In this document: positions 39,993 through 49,709 of the stretch, in pieces
How positions within the stretch are numbered: the first letter of the stretch is position 1
Layout of the letters: every line of letters starts with the position of its first letter
Assembly (NCBI GenBank): GCA_023665755.1
Contig: JAMPDF010000002.1
Location: forward strand, 244,010-308,009
Direction of reading: 5' to 3'
DNA: 64,000 nt
DNA from: Prevotella sp.
GTDB taxonomy: Bacteria > Bacillota_I > Bacilli_A > ML615J-28 > CAG-313
The notes under the pieces: model-generated
What the model was told of the DNA's origin: nothing
Seen by the model: only the letters and a program-made list of their open reading frames with translations
Database searches by the model: none
Position numbers and translations under genes: made by a program

Positions 39993-42286
39993 AGCAATCT
40001 GTATTACGAATCAAAGTTGGGCGTGAAATCAAAAGCAATTGGAAACAATATTTATCGGTTGTATTTATTGCCTGTCTTGCTGTAACGCTTTTTACCGGTA
40101 TCTTGGCTAATTATCGCAATTTTGAAAATCAATTAGTCCAAATTTATCAGTCTTCTCATATGTGCGATGCTATCATTATGACCAAAACATACGATGAACG
40201 GTTAGAAAACATATTACAAAAAGAAGATGTAAAATATGAAAAACGCATTTATTTTACTTTTTCTTATGAAAATCATCCTGTCTATGTGATTGTTCATCCT
40301 GATTCATCAAATATGAATTTGCCTTACAGCGTAGAAAAAGAGAAAAATGTTCAGAAAGGTATATTTGTTGATGAAAGCTTTTTAACGCGAAATCAACTCA
40401 AGGTAGGCGATACATTTGAAGTAGCACTTCCTATGGGATTGACCATTACTTTACAAATCCAAGGAACAATGATTCATCCCGAGTCGCTTGAACATACAAG
40501 TTATAACCCTTCCTTATTATATATGGATCAATCTAGTTTAGTAGACGCCATATTAACTCAATATTCTTTTCTAAGTAAAGATATCATTGAAAATTACTTG
40601 TCTACCTATTTTAATCAATACCTAGTAGAAGGATCTAATATTCAATCTATTTTAAATGATATAAAAGATCAGTTTTCAGATTCCGATCAATTTGTATATG
40701 CTTTAGAAACCAAAGATTTACCTTCTAATCAAGCTATTGAATCAGATGTAATTCAGGCTAAACAATTGATTTATATTTTTCCAGTTATATTTTATTTAGT
40801 TGCTATTTTAATTATTTTGACGTCTATTTCTCAACTGATTCAAAGAGAACAAAAAAATATAGGTATCTTAAAGGCACTTGGATATGCAAAATATCAAATT
40901 TTATATCATTATACTAGTATTTTTTTAGTGCTAGGAGGTATTGGGTCATTATTGGGTATAATTTTGGGACCACTCATTATTCCCTATGTTATGGGAATGA
41001 AGTATCAAATGCTATATCAATTGCCAAAAGTAGAAATGCCTTTTTTTCGAATGGAGTATTTGATTAGTGTAGTGGTATTGTTGATGATTATTGTGATAAC
41101 TAGTCTTCTAGCTTGTCATAGTTCTCTTACAAAAGTGCCAGCAATCAGTTTAAGAGGAGAAAATGCGGTTCATTTAAAGCGCGGTATTTTATCTAAAATA
41201 AGTTGGATAAAACGGATGCCCTTAAATATCATTATGGCATTTCGGAATATGAGACGCAAATGGAGTAGAACCTGTATGGTAATAATAGGCGTATTGGGAT
41301 GTTCTAGTTTACTAGTATGTGGATTTGGTATTGAAGACACGATTTACTATGGATTAGATTTAGAACTGGAAACCTATATTCCTTATGATGTTACAGTCAA
41401 TTATTTGGATAATGCAAGTTATCAATCACAGTTTTTTTGTATTGAAGGAATTCAGTCCGTAGATGAATATGCAAAACATACTGTTAATATTGAAAAAGAT
41501 AATATCATTCATTCAAATTTATATATTTTACCAGAGGAATCATCCGTTTTTCAAATTGCTTATAATCATTCTAGTTGTCTTATTTCTTCAAAAGTAGCAG
41601 AAGAAATTGGGTGTAAAGAGCAAGATACCATCCGTTTTTGGTATGACAATCAAGTGTATGAAGTAGTTGTAGCTAGGATTGTTGATTTTTGTATTTCACA
41701 AGGTATTTTTATTTCTCAATATTGTTTCGATGAACTTCCTTTTTTACCCACAGGAGCTTGGATTCAAACAACAGACTCTTCCTATAATGAAATAGTATCG
41801 AATCAAATTTCACAAATGGAAGGTATCCTTTCAGCGGTATCTATCGAGACTACCAGAGAAAAAGTAAACCATACCATTGGTTCTATCCAAGTGATGACAC
41901 TCACTATTAAAATTTTTGCCATTTTACTAGCAGTAGTAGTATTATACAATTTGGCCTTATTAAATTTTAAAGAAAGAACAAAAGACATTGCGACATTAAA
42001 AGTGCTAGGGTTTAGTAGAACTGAAATTGGATCATCATTTATGATTGAAATTATGTTTTTAACTTGCATAGGCGCGCTCATAGGTCTATTTTTTGGTAAG
42101 CCTCTTTTAATTGAGGTATTGTCAATTAATGAAAATCCATTATTATCGTATATTTATTATATTAGGCCCCAATCTTATATTTGGACCATTTGTTTAACTT
42201 GTGGGGTAAGTTTTATTATTAATTTGATATTTGCTGTTTTAACCAATCGAGTTAAAATGGTCGAGTCATTAAAATCAGTAGAATAA
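39986..42286 (+). CDS. FtsX-type ABC permease
   Basis: 766 residues. Two FtsX/MacB_FtsX domains (about 240-370 and 655-760), each with three to four transmembrane helices, plus an N-terminal helix (about 20-40) and large extracytoplasmic regions between (about 45-240 and 450-640). The repeated LKALGYAKYQILY and LKVLGFSRTEIGSSF segments are typical. Single polypeptide with duplicated halves, as in Clostridia/Bacilli permeases of unknown substrate. Overlaps the ATPase gene by seven bases. Confidence 0.85.
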   Translation: MVKQSVLRIKVGREIKSNWKQYLSVVFIACLAVTLFTGILANYRNFENQLVQIYQSSHMCDAIIMTKTYDERLENILQKEDVKYEKRIYFTFSYENHPVYVIVHPDSSNMNLPYSVEKEKNVQKGIFVDESFLTRNQLKVGDTFEVALPMGLTITLQIQGTMIHPESLEHTSYNPSLLYMDQSSLVDAILTQYSFLSKDIIENYLSTYFNQYLVEGSNIQSILNDIKDQFSDSDQFVYALETKDLPSNQAIESDVIQAKQLIYIFPVIFYLVAILIILTSISQLIQREQKNIGILKALGYAKYQILYHYTSIFLVLGGIGSLLGIILGPLIIPYVMGMKYQMLYQLPKVEMPFFRMEYLISVVVLLMIIVITSLLACHSSLTKVPAISLRGENAVHLKRGILSKISWIKRMPLNIIMAFRNMRRKWSRTCMVIIGVLGCSSLLVCGFGIEDTIYYGLDLELETYIPYDVTVNYLDNASYQSQFFCIEGIQSVDEYAKHTVNIEKDNIIHSNLYILPEESSVFQIAYNHSSCLISSKVAEEIGCKEQDTIRFWYDNQVYEVVVARIVDFCISQGIFISQYCFDELPFLPTGAWIQTTDSSYNEIVSNQISQMEGILSAVSIETTREKVNHTIGSIQVMTLTIKIFAILLAVVVLYNLALLNFKERTKDIATLKVLGFSRTEIGSSFMIEIMFLTCIGALIGLFFGKPLLIEVLSINENPLLSYIYYIRPQSYIWTICLTCGVSFIINLIFAVLTNRVKMVESLKSVE

Positions 42287-42310
42287 AAAGCATATGAGAA
42301 AGGAAAAAAT

Positions 42311-43462
42311 ATGAAAAAAGTTACAGAAACAATTTTTTATGTAGGTGTGAATGACCATATTACAGATTTATTTGAAGGACAATATGTTGTACCGAATGGA
42401 ATGGCGTATAATTCATATGTCATTATGGATGAGCAAATTGCTGTTTTAGATACAGTGGATATCCGCTTTTGGAAAGAATGGTTGACCAATGTTCAAAGCG
42501 TATTGCAAGATCGAATTCCCAATTATTTAATTATTCAACATATGGAACCAGATCATTCCGCAAGTCTATTAGAATTTTTAAAGGTTTATCCAAATACGAC
42601 AGTTGTTGGAAATGCAAAAACATTCAAAATGATTCAACAATTCTTCCATATCGATATTGTTAATAAAAAAGTGGTTGTAGATATGGAAAGTTTATCGCTT
42701 GGTGCACACCAATTGACATTTGTTGCAGCACCGATGGTTCATTGGCCAGAAGTTATGGTAACCTATGATAGTTTAGATCGGGTGCTTTTTTCCGCAGATG
42801 CCTTTGGTAAATTTGGCGCATTAGATATAGAAGATGATTGGGCATGTGAAGCTAGACGCTATTATGTTGGTATTGTTGGAAAATATGGTGCACAAGTACA
42901 AACTTTATTGAAAAAAGCCAAGACATTAGATATTCAAATCATTTGCCCATTACATGGTCCGATACTAAATGATGATTTAGATGAATATTTTAATTTATAT
43001 CATATATGGTCTAGTTATCAAACAGAAAGTGATGGTGTTGCTATTTTTTATACCTCAGTATACGGCAATACGAAACAGGCTGCAGAAATGTTAGAAAATC
43101 AGTTAAAGCAGTTGGGCTGTCCTAAAGTTGTTGTATCTGACCTTGCAAGAGTAGATATGGCAGAAGCAGTAGAAGATGCGTTCCTTTATGGAAAAATTGT
43201 TTTGGCTACGCCGACATATAATGCATCTATCTTTCCATTTATGCAGACATTTTTAGACCATTTATTGGAAAGAAATTTTCAGAATAAAATAATAGGAATT
43301 ATTGAAAATGGTACATGGGCTCCTGTTGCAGGAAATGTCATTAAAAAGAAATTGCAAACTGCTAAAAACATTCAAGTTTTAGATCCAGTAGTCACGGTTA
43401 TTTCTTCATTAGATGATATCAGTAAAAATGCTATATCTGAACTAGCCCATGCTCTAATATAA
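42311..43462 (+). CDS. Flavodiiron protein (FprA family)
   Basis: 383 residues. N-terminal metallo-beta-lactamase-like diiron domain with HMEPDHS (H-x-E-x-D-H ligands), VHWPEVMVTY, SADAFG and CPLHGP; C-terminal flavodoxin domain (about 235-383) with the FMN loop YTSVYGNTKQAA and TPTYNASIFPFM. Reduces O2 to water, or NO, in anaerobes without making peroxide. Complements rubrerythrin at 27507 in oxygen defence. Confidence 0.95.
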   Translation: MKKVTETIFYVGVNDHITDLFEGQYVVPNGMAYNSYVIMDEQIAVLDTVDIRFWKEWLTNVQSVLQDRIPNYLIIQHMEPDHSASLLEFLKVYPNTTVVGNAKTFKMIQQFFHIDIVNKKVVVDMESLSLGAHQLTFVAAPMVHWPEVMVTYDSLDRVLFSADAFGKFGALDIEDDWACEARRYYVGIVGKYGAQVQTLLKKAKTLDIQIICPLHGPILNDDLDEYFNLYHIWSSYQTESDGVAIFYTSVYGNTKQAAEMLENQLKQLGCPKVVVSDLARVDMAEAVEDAFLYGKIVLATPTYNASIFPFMQTFLDHLLERNFQNKIIGIIENGTWAPVAGNVIKKKLQTAKNIQVLDPVVTVISSLDDISKNAISELAHALI

Positions 43463-43464
43463 AA

Positions 43465-43505
43465 ATAAAAAAGGATTTAGATAGATTATTCTAAATCCTT
43501 TTTTT
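43465..43505 (+). terminator. Intrinsic terminator after the flavodiiron gene
   Basis: AAGGATTTAG (43471-43480) pairs with CTAAATCCTT (43491-43500) with flanking A- and T-runs; usable from both strands. The remaining bases up to 43609 are AT-rich with no gene; a weak GCAAT/ATTGC repeat lies at about 43596-43621. Confidence 0.9.
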
Positions 43506-43609
43506 GATAAAACATAATGAGTTTCATCATATTATTGAAATAAATATATTAAAACATAACTATTTATATCATATTAGTGATATTTTTTATCTTAAGCAAT
43601 ATTTTGGTA

Positions 43610-44224
43610 TTATTGCAATTGCCTAATTTTACTCATTAAAATATCGAATGCGACATCATTATGTCCTCCTTCTGGAATAATGATATCCGCAAAGCGCTTA
43701 GAAGGTTCGACAAAAGCGATGTGCATAGGTCGAACAGATTCTAGGTATTGGTTTACAACAGAATCTAGATTTCTTCCCCGTTCATTTATGTCTCGTTTGA
43801 CCCTTCTGATAAAACGGATGTCATCTGGTGTGTCTACAAATAATTTGATATCAAATAGTTTTCTCAGTTTTGGCATAGCAAAAGTAAGAATACCTTCTAC
43901 AATAATGATATTTGCAGGTTCAATATGTTCAGTTTCTACTCTTCTCGATTGGGTTACAAAATCATATAAGGGTTTATCAATAGCTATTCCTTTTTTTAAT
44001 GATTCTAATTGAGTAACAACCAATTGTGAATCATAGGAATCTGGGTGATCATAGTTTCTTTTTCCATTTTCACTGAGGGGAATCTTTTCTTTATTGTAAT
44101 AATAATCATCAATGCGAATCAAGATAACTGAACCATATTTGAGTGCCTCATCATAGAGTCTTTTAGCAATTGTTGTCTTACCAGATGCTGTGCCTCCAGC
44201 AATACCAATAATAGTAGGTTTCAT
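43610..44224 (-). CDS. udk: Uridine/cytidine kinase
   Basis: 204 residues from the ATG at 44224 with AAGGAG upstream; a more distal in-frame ATG at 44260 lies next to the -10 element and is rejected. P-loop GGTASGKTTIA, the DDYYYNKEK substrate segment, NYDHPDSYD and RRVKRDINERGR are standard for uridine kinase of the pyrimidine salvage pathway (phosphorylation of uridine and cytidine). Confidence 0.95.
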   Translation of the reverse strand: MKPTIIGIAGGTASGKTTIAKRLYDEALKYGSVILIRIDDYYYNKEKIPLSENGKRNYDHPDSYDSQLVVTQLESLKKGIAIDKPLYDFVTQSRRVETEHIEPANIIIVEGILTFAMPKLRKLFDIKLFVDTPDDIRFIRRVKRDINERGRNLDSVVNQYLESVRPMHIAFVEPSKRFADIIIPEGGHNDVAFDILMSKIRQLQ

Positions 44225-44260
44225 GATATTCTCCTTTTTTGTTTGTAAATATTCTGACAT

Positions 44261-44266
44261 ATTATA
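44261..44266 (-). promoter_or_regulatory. Extended -10 element for udk
   Basis: TATAAT on the minus strand preceded by TGA; no clear -35. Confidence 0.55.
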
Positions 44267-44377
44267 TCATAATTTGTTTTTCTACACATAATATTTAGCC
44301 ATTTTTCTTTCTTTTTTGAAGAAGTCATAGTATAATAAATACATCTAAATATAGAGTAAGGAAAAGAGAGACTGAAT

Positions 44378-45526
44378 ATGAATAAATTAGAAACTTTGAA
44401 GAAGATATTAGATGAAGCCCAAGAAAAAAAGATATGGTCAAAAAGGGTTACTGTGTATGGTTATCAGTTTAATTATGAAACAACAGTGATTTCTGGTCTA
44501 TCTAAATATTGGTTTGGTAAGCATGAGGTAGAAGAAAGAATTTGTTCATTAGATAGTGAAGGAACCAATCGAAATCGTCCAGGCACAAAAAAGGCGAGCA
44601 CTGAATATATTGTTATTCACGACACAGCGTCTACTAGCCCAACTGCTAATGAATATGCGCATGCTACATATGTAGCAAATGGAGGAGGGGGAACGAGTTG
44701 GCATTACTCAGTTGGTGAACATATGGCCTGTCACCAAGTGCCAGATGATGAGGTAGCTTATCATGCGGGGGATAGTTTGCTTGTTCCTTTTTGTCTTATT
44801 CCAACAGGAGTAAAGGGAAAACACCCTCATCCAGTTGTGACAATTGAGGGAGATTATTATTATATAGATGGGAAAAAATCGCAAATCAAAATTCCAAAAA
44901 TTAGTTATGTTTATGAAGAAAAAAAGCTTGTTTTTGCGTCTGATGGGATTAAGCAAGTAAAACAAGCACCCGTTGGAGCAAGCGCAGGAGAGGCCTTGAT
45001 TCATCCTCGGACAGAAGATATCAATGATGCAGGGTTAGGAATTGTGTTAGGTTCTAATGGCTTTTACTATATGGGACCAACTTATTACAATGCAACCTAT
45101 CAGAAAATTGCCAATCGAGGAGGAAATTTACATAGTATTGGTATTGAGACTATGGTAAATCAAGGATCACATCTAATGCGTACTTGGCATAGATGTGCAA
45201 AGTTAGTAGCGCATTTATTGGTTCAAAACCAACTTACTGTAGATCAAGTAAAGCCACACCACTTCTTTAGTGGAAAACCTTGTCCACAAACATTAAGAAG
45301 CAATCAGCTTTGGGATGAATTTATATCTTATGTCAATGTAGAGTATCAAATCTTAAAGAATTTTAGCGATGTTTCTATTGAACTAGTGGTCAACCATCCT
45401 AAAATAGATAAAGATGGTCTAATCCAAGAAGAACTTGAAAAAGGAGAAGTCATCACCTATCAAGTGCGTTTAACTGATCAACAAGAAACTTTAGTAGTGA
45501 ACTACACAACCACAAGAGGTGAATAA
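44378..45526 (+). CDS. N-acetylmuramoyl-L-alanine amidase (Amidase_2) with insertion
   Basis: 382 residues, no signal peptide or membrane segment. The amidase_2 core is split: zinc histidine in YIVIHDTAST and SWHYSVGEH (about 85-130), then about 110 residues of other sequence, then IGIETMVNQGS and zinc ligands H and C in KPHHFFSGKPCP (about 245-310). The C-terminal 60 residues look like a small beta domain. It cleaves the amide between MurNAc and the stem peptide. Export without a signal is unexplained. Followed three bases later by an epimerase and then surface enzymes. Confidence 0.85.
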   Translation: MNKLETLKKILDEAQEKKIWSKRVTVYGYQFNYETTVISGLSKYWFGKHEVEERICSLDSEGTNRNRPGTKKASTEYIVIHDTASTSPTANEYAHATYVANGGGGTSWHYSVGEHMACHQVPDDEVAYHAGDSLLVPFCLIPTGVKGKHPHPVVTIEGDYYYIDGKKSQIKIPKISYVYEEKKLVFASDGIKQVKQAPVGASAGEALIHPRTEDINDAGLGIVLGSNGFYYMGPTYYNATYQKIANRGGNLHSIGIETMVNQGSHLMRTWHRCAKLVAHLLVQNQLTVDQVKPHHFFSGKPCPQTLRSNQLWDEFISYVNVEYQILKNFSDVSIELVVNHPKIDKDGLIQEELEKGEVITYQVRLTDQQETLVVNYTTTRGE

Positions 45527-45528
45527 AG

Positions 45529-46494
45529 ATGGCTTATATTATCACAGGTGCAACAGGTCATATTGGAAATAATCTAGTAAAAGCGCTTCTTCAACAAAAT
45601 GAAAAAGTAGTCATTTTGGCTAGAAAAATTGATCAATCCATTGAGGGATTAGATGTGAACTATCAAATTGGCAATATTTTTGACCGACAGTTTTTAGAAA
45701 AAGTTATTAGTAGTGATGATATTGTGCTTCACCTAGCGGGTGTAATTGATATCAAAAACAATCAAAGGGAGCAAACTATTCTTATCAATTATGAAGGAAC
45801 TAAGACGGTAACAGATGTATGCATTCAAAAAAAAGTGAAACGATACATTTATTTTAGTTCTGTTGATGCTATTGACAAAGAAAATATCCCTACTACGCAA
45901 AAAATAGCAGAACCTATTGATATGTATCCGGAGAAATTTCAAGATAATTATAGTTATTCTAAAGCTTTAGCTACAAAGTATGTGATGGAACAACGAGAAA
46001 AATACCCAGAAATTCTTATTAATATTTTGTATCCTTCTGCAGTCATTGGTGCTAATGACTTTAAGCCATCTTCCATTGGAAAAGTTGTACAAGATATTAT
46101 TCAAGGGAAGATGCAATTTGGTGTAAGAGGGGGATATAATTTTGTTGATGTTGATGATGTAGTACATGCAACTCTGGTTTTGTGCCAACAAGAGGTAGAA
46201 GGCGATTTTATTTTATCGGGTGAAAATGTCAGCGTGTATGAGTTATATGAAATTGTCAATCAACATTTAGGAAGAAAAAAGAAAACATGGAGAATACCCC
46301 TTTGGCTGGCGTACTTATGTATTCCTTTTGTGCCTTATTTATCACGCTTTGTTCTTCAAACTATCAATGAATCTCACAATTATGACAATACAAAAATGAT
46401 GGAACAATTATCTATAACCCCGACTTCTTTCCATCAAACTATTGATAAGACCATTCAATTTTTTCAGGAGGATGACTCATGTTCAAAAAGATAA
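45529..46494 (+). CDS. NAD-dependent epimerase/dehydratase-like protein (extended SDR)
   Basis: 321 residues. Rossmann motif TGATGHIGNNL near the N-terminus, LHLAGVID, catalytic YSYSKALATKYV (Y-x-x-x-K, about 146-150), and a C-terminal substrate half with YNFVDVDDVVHATL. Extended SDRs act on nucleotide sugars or steroid/flavonoid-like ketones; substrate cannot be told. Sits between an amidase and a surface lipoprotein and overlaps the next gene by 16 bases. Confidence 0.85.
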   Translation: MAYIITGATGHIGNNLVKALLQQNEKVVILARKIDQSIEGLDVNYQIGNIFDRQFLEKVISSDDIVLHLAGVIDIKNNQREQTILINYEGTKTVTDVCIQKKVKRYIYFSSVDAIDKENIPTTQKIAEPIDMYPEKFQDNYSYSKALATKYVMEQREKYPEILINILYPSAVIGANDFKPSSIGKVVQDIIQGKMQFGVRGGYNFVDVDDVVHATLVLCQQEVEGDFILSGENVSVYELYEIVNQHLGRKKKTWRIPLWLAYLCIPFVPYLSRFVLQTINESHNYDNTKMMEQLSITPTSFHQTIDKTIQFFQEDDSCSKR

Positions 46495-49400
46495 AATATG
46501 TATGGTTACTTTTACCTATTCTACTTTGTTCTTGTGGTAAGCCAGAACAAACCTATACAATTACCTTTAAGGGAATGAATAATCAAACAATAGAGGTAGT
46601 TACAATCAACAAAAATTCACCTATTCCATATCCAATTGCTCCTACAATAGAAGGCTATACTTTTATTGATTGGGATACCGAAATCAGTCAAGCAGAAAGA
46701 GATATGACCATTTATGCCTTATACGAAAAAAAGCAATACACAGTCACCTTTATTGATTCATTTGGAACAGTACTTGAATCAACAATGTATGCATATCTAG
46801 ATGAAATTGTCTATCCTAAACCAGAAGAAATTACAGGTTATACGTTTATCGGGTATGATAATACAACCAAGCAAGTCAAACAAGATATGACTATTACGTT
46901 ACAATATCAAAAGTGTACCTATCGTATTCGGTTCATCAATTCTTTTGGCGATTTAATTGACGAAAAAGAAGTGGCTTATCAAGATATCCCTGTGTATCCT
47001 GATGCACCTCCTATAGAAGGGTATATCTTTACTGGTTTTAGTGAAAATCCGGTGCAGGTTACAGGTGATCAAGATATTATTCTCTATTATGAAAAAAAGA
47101 CATATGATATTCGTTTTATGACTGAATTTGGAGAAGAAATTGAAACAGTATCTTACCCTTATCATAGTGAAATTGTTTATCCAATAGCTCCTTCAAAAAA
47201 AGGATATCAGTTTCATCACTGGGATAGTGAGGAAAAAGTTGTAACAAGAGAAATGATTATCACTGCCTATTATACTCAAAATCAGTATACTATAGTCTTT
47301 ATGGGACGAAATGATTGTGTCATTGATACCTATATAGCTTATTATCAAGATCAACTTACGTATCCTCAAGCACCATATGAACAAGGTTATACTTTTATGA
47401 GATGGGATCAAACAATTGATCAGGTCACAGAAAATCTCATTATTCATGCCATTTATCAAAAAGATGAACTAGATATTCAACTCAATCAAATTCAAATCGC
47501 CAATTCCAACAACCAATTACAAATTGTAGGAAGTTTATCTTATGATGGAAATATAGAAGAATTAAAGTGGATCGTTTGGGTAGATGATATTTGTTATAAT
47601 ATTGAAATCGAAGGTAGTGCAAGTATGACTCATCCTTTTGAATTTTGTTTGGATCTTGCCTATGATGAAACAGCACTAGTTCATATTGATATTCAGATCC
47701 AATTTGAAGAAGATGTGTTTTATCCCCTTTATGAAGATGATTACTTTTATTATATCGAACCCACTTTTTCATCTTATACGAGTTATGTAGAAAATTTATC
47801 TCTTGCATCTCCAGCAAGTCTAGATTTATCTCAATTTGAGTTCACTGAACATGATTGTATTGCTACACTTTCAAATGTGATTTATGGGGGTTTTAGAGGC
47901 ACCAATGAATGCCATGTGTATGATGAAGCTACTTATAGAAATCGAAATGCATACGGATATGAAATTGCAGTAGATAAAGATGGCATTGCTATTGATGCTC
48001 AAACACTTGTAGATTTGCCAAAAGGAGGATGCATTATATCAGGTCATGGTACTGCCGCAACACTACTCGAAAAACAAATTCAAGTGGGTGACTATATTCA
48101 GTATCACTCAGCCACAAAACAAATCCAAGTTTATCGTGCTGATAGTCTCAATCAGATCATTTGGATAAGAGAAAATTTAATTCAAGCAAAAGAAAAGATT
48201 ATGGATTCATATACAGAGAAAAAGCCATTAGATTATGCTTTGTTGCAAGAAAAATACCAACAAGCCCTAGAACAATTTGCTAACATAGATGTTCTTGATT
48301 CAAGTGAACAAGAACAATTGGCATTATTGGTATCACAATTACATTATTTAACGATTGCTCCTAAAACAGTAGAAGTTAAAGCATTCTGGCATTATCCTAT
48401 GCGAATAACAGGATATCCCGAAAATACGACTCTAGAGGTATGTAAATTATTAGACCGAGTTATAGAATTAGGAATCAATACGATTTATGTTAATACCAAT
48501 TTTAATGGAGGTTCGATTTATCCATCAGCCTATTTAAGACAACAAAGAGGATCCAATTATGTCTATGAAGGATATAACGATTATTTAGAGTGTTTTATTG
48601 AAGAAGCCCACCGCAGAAATTTACGTGTTGTTGCTTGGAGTAATACATTTGTTTGTGGAGATGGATATTTGCCTTCTTATAATCGTCGTGATCTTTGCGC
48701 AACCGATTATCAAGGTAATTATCATAGTGGAAATGTTTATTTTTACGACATTACTCAAAAAGAAGTACAAACGCTTTTGATGAACGTATACAAAGAATTA
48801 AGTCATAATTATAATTTAGATGGTATTGAATATGACTTTGTTCGTTATCCAGCTAGTAATTTGCATACTTTTTCTGGTGTGATTACAGATTCAAGTTTGA
48901 TTAATGATTTTTGTTATACAGAAAGCGCATTGAATTTATTCAAAACAACTTACCAAATTGAAGGAGATGTCAAATCATTGCTATTGACAAGTGAGGATAT
49001 TCGGAAACAATGGATGGCGTTTAAAGTACAGAATGTGACGAATATGGTAAAGATGATTTCCAATGCGATTCATAGTGAGAAACCCAATATGATGATTAGT
49101 GCAGCAGTCATGTCTAGTTTAAGTGGCGCCATTCAAACTTATGCTCAAGACTTTGGTACTTGGATAAAAGAAGGATATGTCGACAATTTAGATCCGATGA
49201 TTTATAGTGGTTCTAATTCCTATGTGGCATCACGAATAGAGGGGTTTATGGAAACAGTGAATGGGCAAGCAAGTATTGTGATTGGGCTTTCCCCAGACAA
49301 TTCTGGTGGAGATGCCATTACGTTATGCGAGCAATTAGAATACATTTCAAACCATCTAGAAATTGGTTTTAGTGAATTTTCTTCGCGAAATATATTCAAT

Positions 49401-49709
49401 ACACCAGAAATTATGGTTGGATTACAAGCATTAAAACGTTCATATACAGTTACTCCTTATCAAAGTAAGGAAGAAATTAGAAAGGCATATGCACTTCATA
49501 TGCTAGATGTATTTACAAATTATTATTGTTATATCGATCAATCTATTGATGTAGAGCAATTCAAAAAGGCTTATGGTTTGTTGTGGAGTAACCAAATTAC
49601 TTATGATGAAATTAGCCTGTTAATGGGTCAAATCCAAGATGTTGTGATTGCACAACGGGTTGTATCGGAATGGACAATGATTCAAAATCTATTGGAGGAA
49701 AACAGATGA
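46479..49709 (+). CDS. Lipoprotein with five InlB-like repeats and a GH10-like domain
   Basis: 1076 residues. Lipobox LLCSC near residue 19. Residues about 23-330 hold five beta-grasp InlB/Flg_new-like repeats of about 62 residues (IEGYTFIDWD, ITGYTFIGYD, IEGYIFTGFS, KKGYQFHHWD, EQGYTFMRWD). A beta module follows (about 335-560) with LPKGGCIISGHGTAA and VGDYI. The C-terminal half (about 630-960) is a GH10-like (DUF187-type) glycosidase with EVKAFWHYPMR and LDGIEYDFVRYP. Cell-surface carbohydrate enzyme of unknown substrate. Confidence 0.83.
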   Translation: MFKKIKYVWLLLPILLCSCGKPEQTYTITFKGMNNQTIEVVTINKNSPIPYPIAPTIEGYTFIDWDTEISQAERDMTIYALYEKKQYTVTFIDSFGTVLESTMYAYLDEIVYPKPEEITGYTFIGYDNTTKQVKQDMTITLQYQKCTYRIRFINSFGDLIDEKEVAYQDIPVYPDAPPIEGYIFTGFSENPVQVTGDQDIILYYEKKTYDIRFMTEFGEEIETVSYPYHSEIVYPIAPSKKGYQFHHWDSEEKVVTREMIITAYYTQNQYTIVFMGRNDCVIDTYIAYYQDQLTYPQAPYEQGYTFMRWDQTIDQVTENLIIHAIYQKDELDIQLNQIQIANSNNQLQIVGSLSYDGNIEELKWIVWVDDICYNIEIEGSASMTHPFEFCLDLAYDETALVHIDIQIQFEEDVFYPLYEDDYFYYIEPTFSSYTSYVENLSLASPASLDLSQFEFTEHDCIATLSNVIYGGFRGTNECHVYDEATYRNRNAYGYEIAVDKDGIAIDAQTLVDLPKGGCIISGHGTAATLLEKQIQVGDYIQYHSATKQIQVYRADSLNQIIWIRENLIQAKEKIMDSYTEKKPLDYALLQEKYQQALEQFANIDVLDSSEQEQLALLVSQLHYLTIAPKTVEVKAFWHYPMRITGYPENTTLEVCKLLDRVIELGINTIYVNTNFNGGSIYPSAYLRQQRGSNYVYEGYNDYLECFIEEAHRRNLRVVAWSNTFVCGDGYLPSYNRRDLCATDYQGNYHSGNVYFYDITQKEVQTLLMNVYKELSHNYNLDGIEYDFVRYPASNLHTFSGVITDSSLINDFCYTESALNLFKTTYQIEGDVKSLLLTSEDIRKQWMAFKVQNVTNMVKMISNAIHSEKPNMMISAAVMSSLSGAIQTYAQDFGTWIKEGYVDNLDPMIYSGSNSYVASRIEGFMETVNGQASIVIGLSPDNSGGDAITLCEQLEYISNHLEIGFSEFSSRNIFNTPEIMVGLQALKRSYTVTPYQSKEEIRKAYALHMLDVFTNYYCYIDQSIDVEQFKKAYGLLWSNQITYDEISLLMGQIQDVVIAQRVVSEWTMIQNLLEENR
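46548..47464 (+). repeat. Five in-frame InlB-type repeats
   Basis: Five copies of a roughly 62-codon unit, each running Y-x-I-x-F-x...Y-P-x-A-P...G-Y-x-F-x-x-W/F-D/S...I-x-A-x-Y. They are diverged at DNA level. Confidence 0.85.
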
